Assembly (NCBI GenBank): GCA_049510055.1
Contig: JBEKZI010000032.1
Coordinates: 1 to 20,703, forward strand
From: JALHTV01 sp049510055
GTDB taxonomy: Bacteria; Planctomycetota; Phycisphaerae; SM23-33
Length of the DNA: 20,703 nt
Reading direction: 5' to 3'
Shown: positions 1-6,914 of the stretch, in pieces
Layout of the letters: each line of letters opens with the position of its first letter
Numbering within the stretch: the stretch's first letter is position 1
Notes under the pieces: model-generated
The model's database searches: none
What the model was told of the DNA's origin: nothing
Seen by the model: only the letters and a program-made list of their open reading frames with translations
Made by a program: the position numbers and the translations under genes

Positions 1-49
1 TGCTTGGTGGTCCCAACGGCTTTACATGGCCGCCGGGGCGGCATATCGT

Positions 50-77
50 CTTGCCTACCTGCCGGCAGGCAGGCAAG
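50..77. repeat. Palindromic dispersed repeat, copy 1
   Basis: Two 14-base arms (CTTGCCTACCTGCC and GGCAGGCAGGCAAG) are directly adjacent and complementary with one mismatch. The element lies just upstream of the ribosome binding site of the first gene. Related CCTGCC/GGYAGG palindromes occur at 13674, 14593 and 15231. It is probably a REP-like genomic repeat; no function can be read from it. The 49 bases before it show no recognisable gene end. Confidence 0.7.
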
Positions 78-104
78 TCCAGGTTTGTGCAAAGGAGTCG
101 GCCC

Positions 105-854
105 ATGGCTGAGAAGATTAGAGTCACCGTCTGGAACGAGTATCGCCACGAGCGGGAGATTCCCAAGGTCGCCGCCATCTATCCTCAAGGCATCCACGCC
201 GCCCTGGCCGCCGCGCTGGGCGCCCAGGCGGACATCGCCGCCGCGACGGCCACGCTGGATGAGGCCGACAACGGCCTGGGGGAGAAGGTCCTGGCGGCCA
301 CCGACGTGCTGATGTGGTGGGGCCACAAGGTCCACGACGCCGTCGCCGACGCCACCGTCGATCGCGTCCAGACGGCCGTGCTGAAGGGCATGGGCCTGAT
401 CGTGCTGCACAGCGGCCACTATTCGAAAATCTTCAGGCGGCTGATGGGCACCACCTGCCAGCTCATGTGGCGCGAGGCCGGCGAGCGCGAGCTGCTCTGG
501 ACCGCCCGCCCGGGGCATCCGATCCTCGCCGGCGTGCCCAACCCCGTCGTGCTGGAGCACACCGAGATGTACGGCGAGCCGTTCGACATCCCCGAGCCGG
601 ACGAGACCGTGCTGATCTCCAGCTTCGCCGGCGGGGAGGTCTTCCGCAGCGGCATCACCTACCGCCGCGGGGCGGGCAAGGTGTTCTACTTCCGGCCGGG
701 CCACGAGACCTATCCGATCTACCACGACCCCGTCGTGCAGCGCATCCTTATTAATGCCGTCCGTTGGGCCGCGCCCAGCGGTTCGATGGCCATCGAGTTG
801 CCGTGCCGGAAAATGAACTGGTGGCAGCAGCCCAAGCCGCCGGCGGCGAGGTAG
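105..854 (+). CDS. ThuA-like (trehalose utilization) domain protein
   Basis: The 249-residue product matches the ThuA-like family, which has a class I glutamine amidotransferase-like fold. ThuA is tied to sugar (trehalose) catabolism in rhizobia, but the biochemical role in planctomycetes is not settled. Visible family landmarks are an N-terminal strand with VTVWNEY, a central LHSGHYSKIF segment, a GHPI segment, and the C-terminal signature around RPGHETYPIYHDP followed by NAVRWA. There is no signal peptide or membrane segment, so it is probably cytoplasmic. The ATG at 105 was chosen over an upstream in-frame start at 51 because AAAGGAG lies 8 bases before it and the upstream start falls inside a palindromic repeat. 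The next gene begins 8 bases after its stop, so the two are probably cotranscribed. Family assignment is confident; the substrate is unknown. Confidence 0.85.
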   Translation: MAEKIRVTVWNEYRHEREIPKVAAIYPQGIHAALAAALGAQADIAAATATLDEADNGLGEKVLAATDVLMWWGHKVHDAVADATVDRVQTAVLKGMGLIVLHSGHYSKIFRRLMGTTCQLMWREAGERELLWTARPGHPILAGVPNPVVLEHTEMYGEPFDIPEPDETVLISSFAGGEVFRSGITYRRGAGKVFYFRPGHETYPIYHDPVVQRILINAVRWAAPSGSMAIELPCRKMNWWQQPKPPAAR

Positions 855-862
855 CGCCGGCC

Positions 863-1537
863 ATGGCCGCGACCTCTCAGACGCTGATGGCCTTTTATGA
901 GGCGATGCACCGCCGCTTCGGCCCGCAGCACTGGTGGCCGGGGGATACGCCGCTGGAAGTCTGCGTCGGGGCGATCCTCACGCAGAATACCAACTGGACG
1001 AACGTCCAGCGGGCCATCGCCAACCTCAAGTCGGCCGGGTGCATGTCGGTGGGGGCGCTGCACGCCTTGAAGCCGTCCGCCCTGGCGGAACTGATCCGCC
1101 CGGCCGGATACTTCAACGTCAAGGCCAAGCGGCTGAAGAATTTCATCGCCGCCGTCCATGCCCACAGCGCCCAGGACCTCCAGGCGTTCCTGGATCGCCC
1201 CGTGGCCGCCTTGCGGGAGGCGCTGCTGGAGATTCGCGGCGTGGGGCGCGAGACGGCTGACAGCATCATCCTCTACGCCGCGGGCAAGCCCAGCTTCGTC
1301 GTGGACGCCTACACGTACCGCATCCTCCTCCGCCACGGGCTCATCTCACCGGACGACGACTACGAGGCCATCAAGGAATTGATGGAGTCGTCCCTGCCGG
1401 CCGACGTGGCCCTGTGGAACGATTACCACGCCCAACTCGTGGCCGTCGGCAAGCAGTATTGCCGCCCGACCGCCCGCTGCCCCGGCTGCCCGCTAGAAAA
1501 GTTTCCGCACGATCCGGAGGCGGGGAAAGAGGACTAA
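863..1537 (+). CDS. Endonuclease III-like HhH-GPD DNA glycosylase (MagIII type)
   Basis: The 224-residue protein belongs to the helix-hairpin-helix/GPD base-excision repair superfamily. The N-terminal half carries GDTPLEVCVGAILTQNTNW, the hairpin is GVGRE at residues 126-130, and the catalytic aspartate is D148 in VVDAY. Endonuclease III has a lysine nucleophile in the hairpin (GVGRKTA); here the position is Glu130, which predicts a monofunctional glycosylase without lyase activity, as in Helicobacter MagIII. Three cysteines (C200, C206, C209) resemble the Fe-S loop of relatives, but the expected fourth cysteine is absent; LEKFPHD follows instead. The ATG at 863 lies 11 bases after a GAGG. 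A longer in-frame start at 764 would overlap thuA. It converges on the downstream minus-strand gene with a 7-base gap. It likely removes alkylated bases, but the substrate is inferred only from the family. Confidence 0.85.
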   Translation: MAATSQTLMAFYEAMHRRFGPQHWWPGDTPLEVCVGAILTQNTNWTNVQRAIANLKSAGCMSVGALHALKPSALAELIRPAGYFNVKAKRLKNFIAAVHAHSAQDLQAFLDRPVAALREALLEIRGVGRETADSIILYAAGKPSFVVDAYTYRILLRHGLISPDDDYEAIKELMESSLPADVALWNDYHAQLVAVGKQYCRPTARCPGCPLEKFPHDPEAGKED

Positions 1538-1544
1538 TCGCCCG

Positions 1545-2651
1545 CTATCGGCAGCACGAGGCCGTTGCGGCGGGGCTCGGTGCGTCCAGGTCGGACAGGT
1601 GGAGGCTGAGGTTGTGCTGGTGGACGAGGTGATCGCGCACGTTGTCGGGAAGTTGGCTGTAGGCGACGACGCGGTTTCGGCCGGTCTCCTTGGCCACCAG
1701 CAGCGCCTGGTCGGCCAGGTACACGAACATCTCGGGCGAGTCGATCTCGGCATTGGCGGGATAGCACGCCCAGCCGCTGGACACGGTGATGCGCAGCCGG
1801 TGGCCGTAGGCGTCGAAGCGGTGGGCGGCGACCTCTTTGCGGATGCGGTGGGCGAACCGGCCCGCCTGCCTCGGCCCGGCCTTGGGCAGGATGATGGCGA
1901 ACTCCTCCCCGCCCATGCGGGCCACGACGTCCGACTTCCGCACGTTCTGCTGGAGGATGACCGTCAGTTCCTTCAGCACGTAGTCGCCGACGGGATGGCC
2001 GCAGGTGTCGTTGACCAGCTTGAAGTGGTCTATGTCCAGCATGATCAGCGTCAGCGGCTGATCGTAGCGGGCGGAGACCTTGAATTCGTGCGCCAGGATG
2101 TCGCGGAAGGAACGGATGTTCTGCGCGTGGGTGAGCGGATCGGTGGTGCACAGCTCTTCCAGCTCGGCCTTGTCGCGGTTCAGCTTGGTCCGCAACGTGC
2201 GCTCCTGATCCAGCGCCCGTTCCAGGTCCTGCCGCGAGAGCACCAGCTGGTCGTGCAGCTCCTTGATGCGGAGCAGGGCGTTGATCCGGGCGACGAACTC
2301 CTCCGGGCAGGTGGCCTGGGCGATGACTTCGTCCGCCCCGCCGTTGAGCATCTCGGCCTGCTGGGCGGCGGTGGGATTGTCGGCCAGGAGCACCAGCGGG
2401 ATGTGGTACAGGGGGGCGATCTCCCGCAGGATGCGGGGGAGGTCCATCGGATAGACTTCCCCAACAGGCAACTGCACCAGGACCAGGTCGGCCATGTCGG
2501 CCCGGATGGCCGCCATGGCTTCCCGCACCTCGTGGGCAGCCAGTACGCGCCACCCGGCGGCGGTCAGTTGGTCGAACCGCGCCGAGGGGCTTTGTGCTTC
2601 GCTGCACATCACGAGGATGCGCGGCACGTACCCTGGTTGTCTCCCAGTCAC
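1545..2651 (-). CDS. Diguanylate cyclase with degenerate receiver domain (REC-GGDEF)
   Basis: The 368-residue protein should make cyclic di-GMP from two GTP. Residues 10-125 have a response-regulator-like alternating pattern, but the acidic pocket is gone: the usual DD after the first strand is CS, and the phospho-acceptor Asp is Gln60 (DLVLVQLP). A charged, probably coiled-coil linker spans about residues 125-170, followed by the GGDEF domain. The active site is canonical GGEEF (247-251), and the RxxD inhibitory site (RKSD) sits exactly five residues upstream, so product feedback inhibition is expected. The start is GTG at 2651, with GGAAAGGA seven bases upstream. There is no signal peptide, so it is probably cytoplasmic. 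It is monocistronic and divergent from the GH10-like gene. Cyclase function is confident; receiver phosphorylation is unlikely. Confidence 0.9.
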   Translation of the reverse strand: MTGRQPGYVPRILVMCSEAQSPSARFDQLTAAGWRVLAAHEVREAMAAIRADMADLVLVQLPVGEVYPMDLPRILREIAPLYHIPLVLLADNPTAAQQAEMLNGGADEVIAQATCPEEFVARINALLRIKELHDQLVLSRQDLERALDQERTLRTKLNRDKAELEELCTTDPLTHAQNIRSFRDILAHEFKVSARYDQPLTLIMLDIDHFKLVNDTCGHPVGDYVLKELTVILQQNVRKSDVVARMGGEEFAIILPKAGPRQAGRFAHRIRKEVAAHRFDAYGHRLRITVSSGWACYPANAEIDSPEMFVYLADQALLVAKETGRNRVVAYSQLPDNVRDHLVHQHNLSLHLSDLDAPSPAATASCCR

Positions 2652-2844
2652 GGCCTCATCCTTTCCGGGGGCGGGAACGGCGAAAAACCGCGGGCGGCCG
2701 GCTTGCCGCGCTCATCGGAATTCGCCCCAGCCCTGGTGCCGTTTTGCCATCAACGGAAGCCTACGATTCATTTTCCCGCAAAAGCCAATGCATCTATTGA
2801 ATTCAGGCCTTGTTACATCGGCTGTCGGACCAGGGGCTAAATCA

Positions 2845-2872
2845 TTGCCAAAGCGCCCCTCATCTCTATAAT
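2845..2872 (+). promoter_or_regulatory. Predicted sigma-70 promoter of the GH10-like gene
   Basis: TTGCCA and a perfect TATAAT are separated by 16 bases, giving a predicted start near 2879 and a leader of about 56 bases before the ATG at 2935. The leader is T-rich with short inverted segments (AGCC/GGCT, CTC/GAG). The rest of the 283-base divergent region holds nothing recognisable; I see no convincing promoter for the leftward gene. Confidence 0.6.
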
Positions 2873-2934
2873 GACTCTCGGCACGGGCGTTTTTGAGCCT
2901 TTTTGGGCTTTCTCGAGTTTTTTGAGAATAAACG

Positions 2935-4518
2935 ATGCTGCAATTCGACGTGTATGGCGAAGGCGGCGCACCGATCAAGGACATCGACCTGTCCGGGGCG
3001 TACCTGTTCGGGCAGGACAGCATTCCCCTCCGCGCCGACCTGGCCGTGGCGCCCGGGCAGATCACGTGCCTCAAGCAAGTGCCCGGGGCCGCCGGTCTGG
3101 CGCTGCTGTGGTCGGCAGGCCAGGCCGGGCGATTCCTGCTGCCCACCTGCCGCGTGCCGGAGCGCGAAAAGCCCTACAACCTCAACGTGGAGCTGGCCCG
3201 CGCCCAGACGATGCGCCTGGCCCAGAAGCGCGAGGATTGGGGGCTGTTCGATTACGCCGACGCCACCGCCATCAACAAGGAATTCGACTCCGTTCGCGCC
3301 AAGTTCACCGAGGCCCTGAAGGCGGCCGACGATCCCAAGGCCGCCGCGGCCGCCGCCGACGAGGCGCTGGTCGCCGGCCTGCTGCTGGGCGAGCAGATCG
3401 CCCTCTACCACGCCGAGGTGTTCGTCAATCGCCGCCGCGCCGCCAGCGGAGCGGCGATGCGGACCACCTTCGGCTGCACGGCCGCCCTGGAAGGGGCCGT
3501 CGAGACGTTCCAGGAGCGGCTGGGCGAGACCTTCGACTTCGTCAACGTGCCCACCCCCTGGAAGGTCATGGAGCCCAAGGAAAAGCTCTACGAATACGGC
3601 GCCGTCGACGGCTGGGTCACCTGGGCGAGCAAGAACCGCAAGTTCGTCCACGCCGGACCGCTGCTGAGCTTCGAGTCCAGCCAGATCCCCGAATGGATGT
3701 ACTTGTGGGAAAACGACTACGATACGCTGCGGGGCATGATCTACGAGCACGTCCAGCAGACCGTCAAGCGCTACGAGCGGACCGTGCAGTATTGGAAAGT
3801 CGTCTCGGGGCTCCACGCGTTCAACGACTTCAATTTGACCTTCGACCAGATCATCGAGTTGACGCGGATGACCTGCCAGGCCGTCAAGAAGATCGCTCCC
3901 CGCAGCAAGGTGATCATCGAGCTGGTCATGCCCTGGAGCGAGTACTACGCCCGCAACCCCAAGACCATCCCGCCGCTGCTGTACGCCGACATGGCCGTGC
4001 AGAGCGGGATCAAGTTCGACGGCTTCGGCGTCCAGGTGTGCATGGGCATCCCGCTGGACGGCTACTACGTGCGCGACCTGATGCAGATCAGCGCCATGCT
4101 GGACGAGTTCGTCGGCTTCGCCAAGCCGCTGCACGTGACCGCCTGCCAGGTGCCCGCCGGCGTCACCGCCGATCCCGCCGACGCCTGGTTCGGGCGGATC
4201 GAGGTCTCGCGGGCGGGCCAATGGCACGTGCCGTGGTCGCCGCGGCTTCAGGCCGAATGGCTCCAGGCGTTCTACCGCGTGGCCATCTCCAAGCCGTTCG
4301 TGGAGTCCATCTGCTGGCGCGACCTGTCGGACGCTCCTGGCCATTACCTGCCCCACGGCGGCCTGTGCGACGCGAAGCTGGAGCCCAAGCTGGCGTACAA
4401 GGAACTGCGAAACTTCAAGAACTGGCTTCTGGCCGGCCGCACTGCGGCTACTCCGCCTCCCGCGGCCGGTCCCACTCACGCTCCCAAGCGGCAGTCCACG
4501 GACGCCGAGGAAGCATGA
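2935..4518 (+). CDS. GH10-fold protein without catalytic glutamates
   Basis: The 527-residue protein has an unrecognised N-terminal domain (about 1-175) followed by a barrel with the layout of glycoside hydrolase family 10 (xylanase). Recognisable family positions are FDFVNVPTPWKVMEP (substrate cleft), LLSFESSQIPEW (equivalent of the HTLVWH..LP.W strand) and the C-terminal CWRDLSD...GGLCDAKLEPKLAY block. The acid/base Glu of the family motif VVNE is Gly292 (WKVVSG), and the nucleophile Glu of TELD is Ala403 (VTACQV); the conserved His of the HTLVWH strand is also missing. Xylanase activity is therefore unlikely; a binding, structural or altered catalytic role is possible. No signal peptide is visible, which is odd for a GH10 relative. 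The last 30 residues are Pro/Ala-rich. Its stop overlaps the next start (ATGA). Fold assignment is fairly confident; function is unknown. Confidence 0.7.
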   Translation: MLQFDVYGEGGAPIKDIDLSGAYLFGQDSIPLRADLAVAPGQITCLKQVPGAAGLALLWSAGQAGRFLLPTCRVPEREKPYNLNVELARAQTMRLAQKREDWGLFDYADATAINKEFDSVRAKFTEALKAADDPKAAAAAADEALVAGLLLGEQIALYHAEVFVNRRRAASGAAMRTTFGCTAALEGAVETFQERLGETFDFVNVPTPWKVMEPKEKLYEYGAVDGWVTWASKNRKFVHAGPLLSFESSQIPEWMYLWENDYDTLRGMIYEHVQQTVKRYERTVQYWKVVSGLHAFNDFNLTFDQIIELTRMTCQAVKKIAPRSKVIIELVMPWSEYYARNPKTIPPLLYADMAVQSGIKFDGFGVQVCMGIPLDGYYVRDLMQISAMLDEFVGFAKPLHVTACQVPAGVTADPADAWFGRIEVSRAGQWHVPWSPRLQAEWLQAFYRVAISKPFVESICWRDLSDAPGHYLPHGGLCDAKLEPKLAYKELRNFKNWLLAGRTAATPPPAAGPTHAPKRQSTDAEEA

Positions 4519-4892
4519 TTTTTCCGCGATACGAAACCGCCTGGCGCCGGCCGCACGTGGCGGCGATGGCGGTGCTGCTGGCGGCGGGGGCGGTGGTCTT
4601 GGCCCTGCGATGGGCCGACCGGCCCGTCCGGCTGGGGGCGGTGCTGCCGGTGATGCCCTCGCGCGTCGCCGAGGCGACGGAGAAGATCAATCCCAACACC
4701 GCGACGGTCGGCAGCCTGCGCCGGCTGAGCGGCCTGGGGCCGGTCAAGGCGCAGGCCATCGCGGACTACGCCGCGGCGCACGGCGGGGCGGCCTTCCGCC
4801 GGCCGGAGGACCTGGCCGCCGTCAACGGCATCGGTCCGGCCCTCGTCGAACGCCTTCGACCCTATCTGGTTTTCCCGCAGACCCAGGAATGA
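4515..4892 (+). CDS. ComEA-like membrane-anchored helix-hairpin-helix protein
   Basis: The 125-residue protein has one N-terminal membrane segment (about residues 14-33, rich in Ala/Val/Leu). It is followed by a short linker and a C-terminal pair of helix-hairpin-helix motifs (LSGLGPVKAQAI and VNGIGPALVERL), preceded by the typical KINPNTATVGSL segment. This is the arrangement of ComEA, the DNA receptor of natural transformation, but proteins of this small size are common in bacteria outside competence loci. Double-stranded DNA binding on the outer side of the cytoplasmic membrane is inferred. The ATG overlaps the stop of the GH10-like gene by four bases (ATGA), so translation is probably coupled. 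No other com gene is in view. Confidence 0.8.
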   Translation: MIFPRYETAWRRPHVAAMAVLLAAGAVVLALRWADRPVRLGAVLPVMPSRVAEATEKINPNTATVGSLRRLSGLGPVKAQAIADYAAAHGGAAFRRPEDLAAVNGIGPALVERLRPYLVFPQTQE

Positions 4893-4894
4893 TG

Positions 4895-4922
4895 TTGCCG
4901 CCGCGCCGCCGCCGCGCATAAT
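4895..4922 (+). promoter_or_regulatory. Predicted promoter for a leaderless CPBP protease mRNA
   Basis: TTGCCG and CATAAT are separated by 16 bases, and the predicted transcription start coincides with the ATG at 4929. There is no Shine-Dalgarno sequence in the GC-rich bases before that ATG, which fits a leaderless transcript. Inference from position only. Confidence 0.4.
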
Positions 4923-4928
4923 ACCGCC

Positions 4929-5684
4929 ATGGCCAACGCGAGCACTTCCCGGAAAGTCTCCACCGACAGCTACGCCCACCAGACGCATCGGCCGCTGGTG
5001 TGCTTGGTGTTCGTCGCCCCGCTGATTCTGCTGTTCCAGGCCGGGGCGGCCTACTACGGCACGAGCCTGCTGGCCCCGCGCGACTTAGGAAGGCTGCTGG
5101 AATACTTCGGGGCCTCGGCGGCCTACCTGCCGGCGCTGCTGATCGTGACGGTGCTGATGATCCAGCACCTGGTCAAGCGCGACCGCTGGACGCTCCGGCC
5201 GGCGGTGCTGCTCGTGATGGTGGGGGAGGCGATCCTCTGGACGGTGCCGCTGGTGGTGGCCAACCTCCTGGCCGACCGGCTGATGTCCCAGGCGGCCGCG
5301 TCATCGGCCGAATCGACGCGCTTCATCCAGGACATCTTCAAGGGCCTGGGGGCGGGCATCTACGAGGAGTTCATCTTCCGCCTGGCGCTGATCAGCCTGG
5401 CCATGCTGCTGTTCGTGGACGTGCTCAGCCTGCCGAAAGAAGCGGTGGCCATCTGTGCCATACTTGTAACGGCCTGCCTGTTCAGCCTTTACCACTTCCC
5501 CACGGGCCTGCCGCTGGAAGGCTTTCCCTGGAAGTCGTTCTTGTTCTACGCGATGGCGGGGGTCTACTTGGGCGGGGTCTACGTGACCAGGGGGTTCGGC
5601 ATCGCCGTCGGCACGCACGCCTTCTACAATCTGGTCATCGCCCTGCTAACTCAGTTTGCCAATCACGGGCAGCTTGCCCACTAA
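4929..5684 (+). CDS. CPBP family intramembrane glutamic endopeptidase
   Basis: The 251-residue polytopic membrane protein belongs to the CPBP/ABI (CAAX protease-like) family of intramembrane proteases. All three family motifs are present: EExxxR (E146, E147, R151 in GIYEEFIFR), FxxxH (F185 to H189 in FSLYHF) and HxxxN (H230 to N234 in GTHAFYNL). Several hydrophobic segments flank them, starting at about residue 22. Substrates are unknown; relatives act in prenyl-protein processing, bacteriocin immunity or membrane protein turnover. The ATG at 4929 has no visible Shine-Dalgarno, but a promoter-like pair ends six bases before it. The last 39 bases overlap the 3' end of the convergent phosphofructokinase gene, so antisense interference between the mRNAs is possible. 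Confidence 0.88.
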   Translation: MANASTSRKVSTDSYAHQTHRPLVCLVFVAPLILLFQAGAAYYGTSLLAPRDLGRLLEYFGASAAYLPALLIVTVLMIQHLVKRDRWTLRPAVLLVMVGEAILWTVPLVVANLLADRLMSQAAASSAESTRFIQDIFKGLGAGIYEEFIFRLALISLAMLLFVDVLSLPKEAVAICAILVTACLFSLYHFPTGLPLEGFPWKSFLFYAMAGVYLGGVYVTRGFGIAVGTHAFYNLVIALLTQFANHGQLAH

Positions 5685-6872
5685 CGGGCCGGCGTACTTG
5701 CGGAAGCTCTCGGCGATGCCGTTGCCGCGCGCGTTGACGTACGCCGGCGGCAAGGGCTTGGTCTCGCGGGCGACGTCTTCCAGCTTGGCCCGGAAGCACG
5801 TGATGGCGTATTTGGCGCCGGCCTTGCGGCGGAAGGCCACCGAGCCGTCGGGATAGCCCTGCATCGCGTAGGCGACGGCCGTTCGGCCAGCCAGGCGAGC
5901 TTCCTTCTGGTCCACCGGCGAGGCGTAGCCGGCGAAGCTGCGCTGGAGATAGCCGAACGTGTCGGCCCGGACGCGGAGCGACTTGCCGCCCAGCTTGGCG
6001 CTGACCTTGGTCTTGACCAGGGCGGCCAGCATGTCGCCCAGCGCGCCGGAGCCGGACAGCTGCACGTTGCCGTGGCTGTCGTGCTCGACGGTGGAGGCCA
6101 GCTTTTCGCCCCAGGGGACGCCGTCGATGTCCGTGATGCCCTCGCTGACGGCGATGAGGCAGCGGCCGAGCCGGCCGTACACCTCGGCCACGTCGTCGAC
6201 GAACTGCCCCTGCGAGACCCGCCGCTCCGGCACGTAGATCAGGTGTGGGCCGTCGGAGGCGTCCTGGCGGGCGAGCAGGCTGCTGGCCGTCAGCCAGCCG
6301 GCGTTGCGGCCCATAATGACGTTGACCTTGATGCCGGGCAGCGACGAGTTGTCGCGGTCGTCGCCGATCATCGCCGAGACGACGAACCGCGCCGCCGAGC
6401 CGTAGCCGGGGCAGTGGTCCGTGACGCGCAGGTCGTTGTCGATGGTCTTGGGCACGTGGAACACGTGCAGGTCGTAGTTCGAGGCCCGCGCCAGGTCGCG
6501 GACGATCCGGGCCGTGTCGGCCGAATCGTTGCCGCCGATGTAGAAAAAGTACCGCACGTCCCGCTTGGCGAACGCGTCGAGGATTTTCTTGCAGTAGGCC
6601 TCGTCGGGCTTGTCGCGTGTGGAGCCCAGCGCCGAAGCCGGCGTCGCCGCCACGCGCTCCAGCAGCGGCTTGCCGAGCTTGTCCAGGGGCACGAACTGGT
6701 CCTGGATGATTCCGCGGACGCCGTGGCGGGCGCCGTAGAGGTGTCCGATGGCCTTGCAGCGCGAGACGGCCTCGATGACTCCGACCAGCGACTGATTAAT
6801 AACCGCCGTCGGCCCGCCGGATTGGCCCACGACGGCGTTGCCCTTAACCTTGCCTGCCATGCTCATGCTCAT
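5646..6872 (-). CDS. pfp: 6-phosphofructokinase, pyrophosphate-dependent type
   Basis: The 408-residue product phosphorylates fructose 6-phosphate, probably using pyrophosphate and reversibly, so it can serve glycolysis and gluconeogenesis. Landmarks are GQSGGPTAVIN near the N-terminus, GGNDS (113-117), PKTIDND (141-147) and MGRNAG (187-192). ATP enzymes have Gly at the positions occupied here by Asp116 and Lys142; Asp plus Lys is the diagnostic PPi pair, so the donor prediction is good. GGND instead of the usual GGDD is a minor variation. The ATG at 6872 has AGGAAGGA nine bases upstream and is followed by two further in-frame ATGs (MSMSM), so the exact start could shift by up to four residues. 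It begins 42 bases after accC on the same strand, and its 3' end overlaps the convergent CPBP gene by 39 bases. Confidence 0.9.
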   Translation of the reverse strand: MSMSMAGKVKGNAVVGQSGGPTAVINQSLVGVIEAVSRCKAIGHLYGARHGVRGIIQDQFVPLDKLGKPLLERVAATPASALGSTRDKPDEAYCKKILDAFAKRDVRYFFYIGGNDSADTARIVRDLARASNYDLHVFHVPKTIDNDLRVTDHCPGYGSAARFVVSAMIGDDRDNSSLPGIKVNVIMGRNAGWLTASSLLARQDASDGPHLIYVPERRVSQGQFVDDVAEVYGRLGRCLIAVSEGITDIDGVPWGEKLASTVEHDSHGNVQLSGSGALGDMLAALVKTKVSAKLGGKSLRVRADTFGYLQRSFAGYASPVDQKEARLAGRTAVAYAMQGYPDGSVAFRRKAGAKYAITCFRAKLEDVARETKPLPPAYVNARGNGIAESFRKYAGPLVGKLPVIGKLS

Positions 6873-6914
6873 GCAGAAAAATCCTTCCTGTCCCCGACGA
6901 TATTCTAGGGGCGG

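Noticed and set aside
1599..2840. 413-codon plus-strand frame opposite the GGDEF gene
   Set aside because: Antisense shadow; GGEEF and RxxD are unambiguous on the minus strand.
2866..4479. 537-codon open frame on the minus strand opposite the GH10-like gene
   Set aside because: It is the antisense shadow of a GC-rich gene. Its composition is dominated by Gly, Ala, Val, Leu, Asp and His, without a family signature, and the plus frame has a promoter, a start and a recognisable fold.
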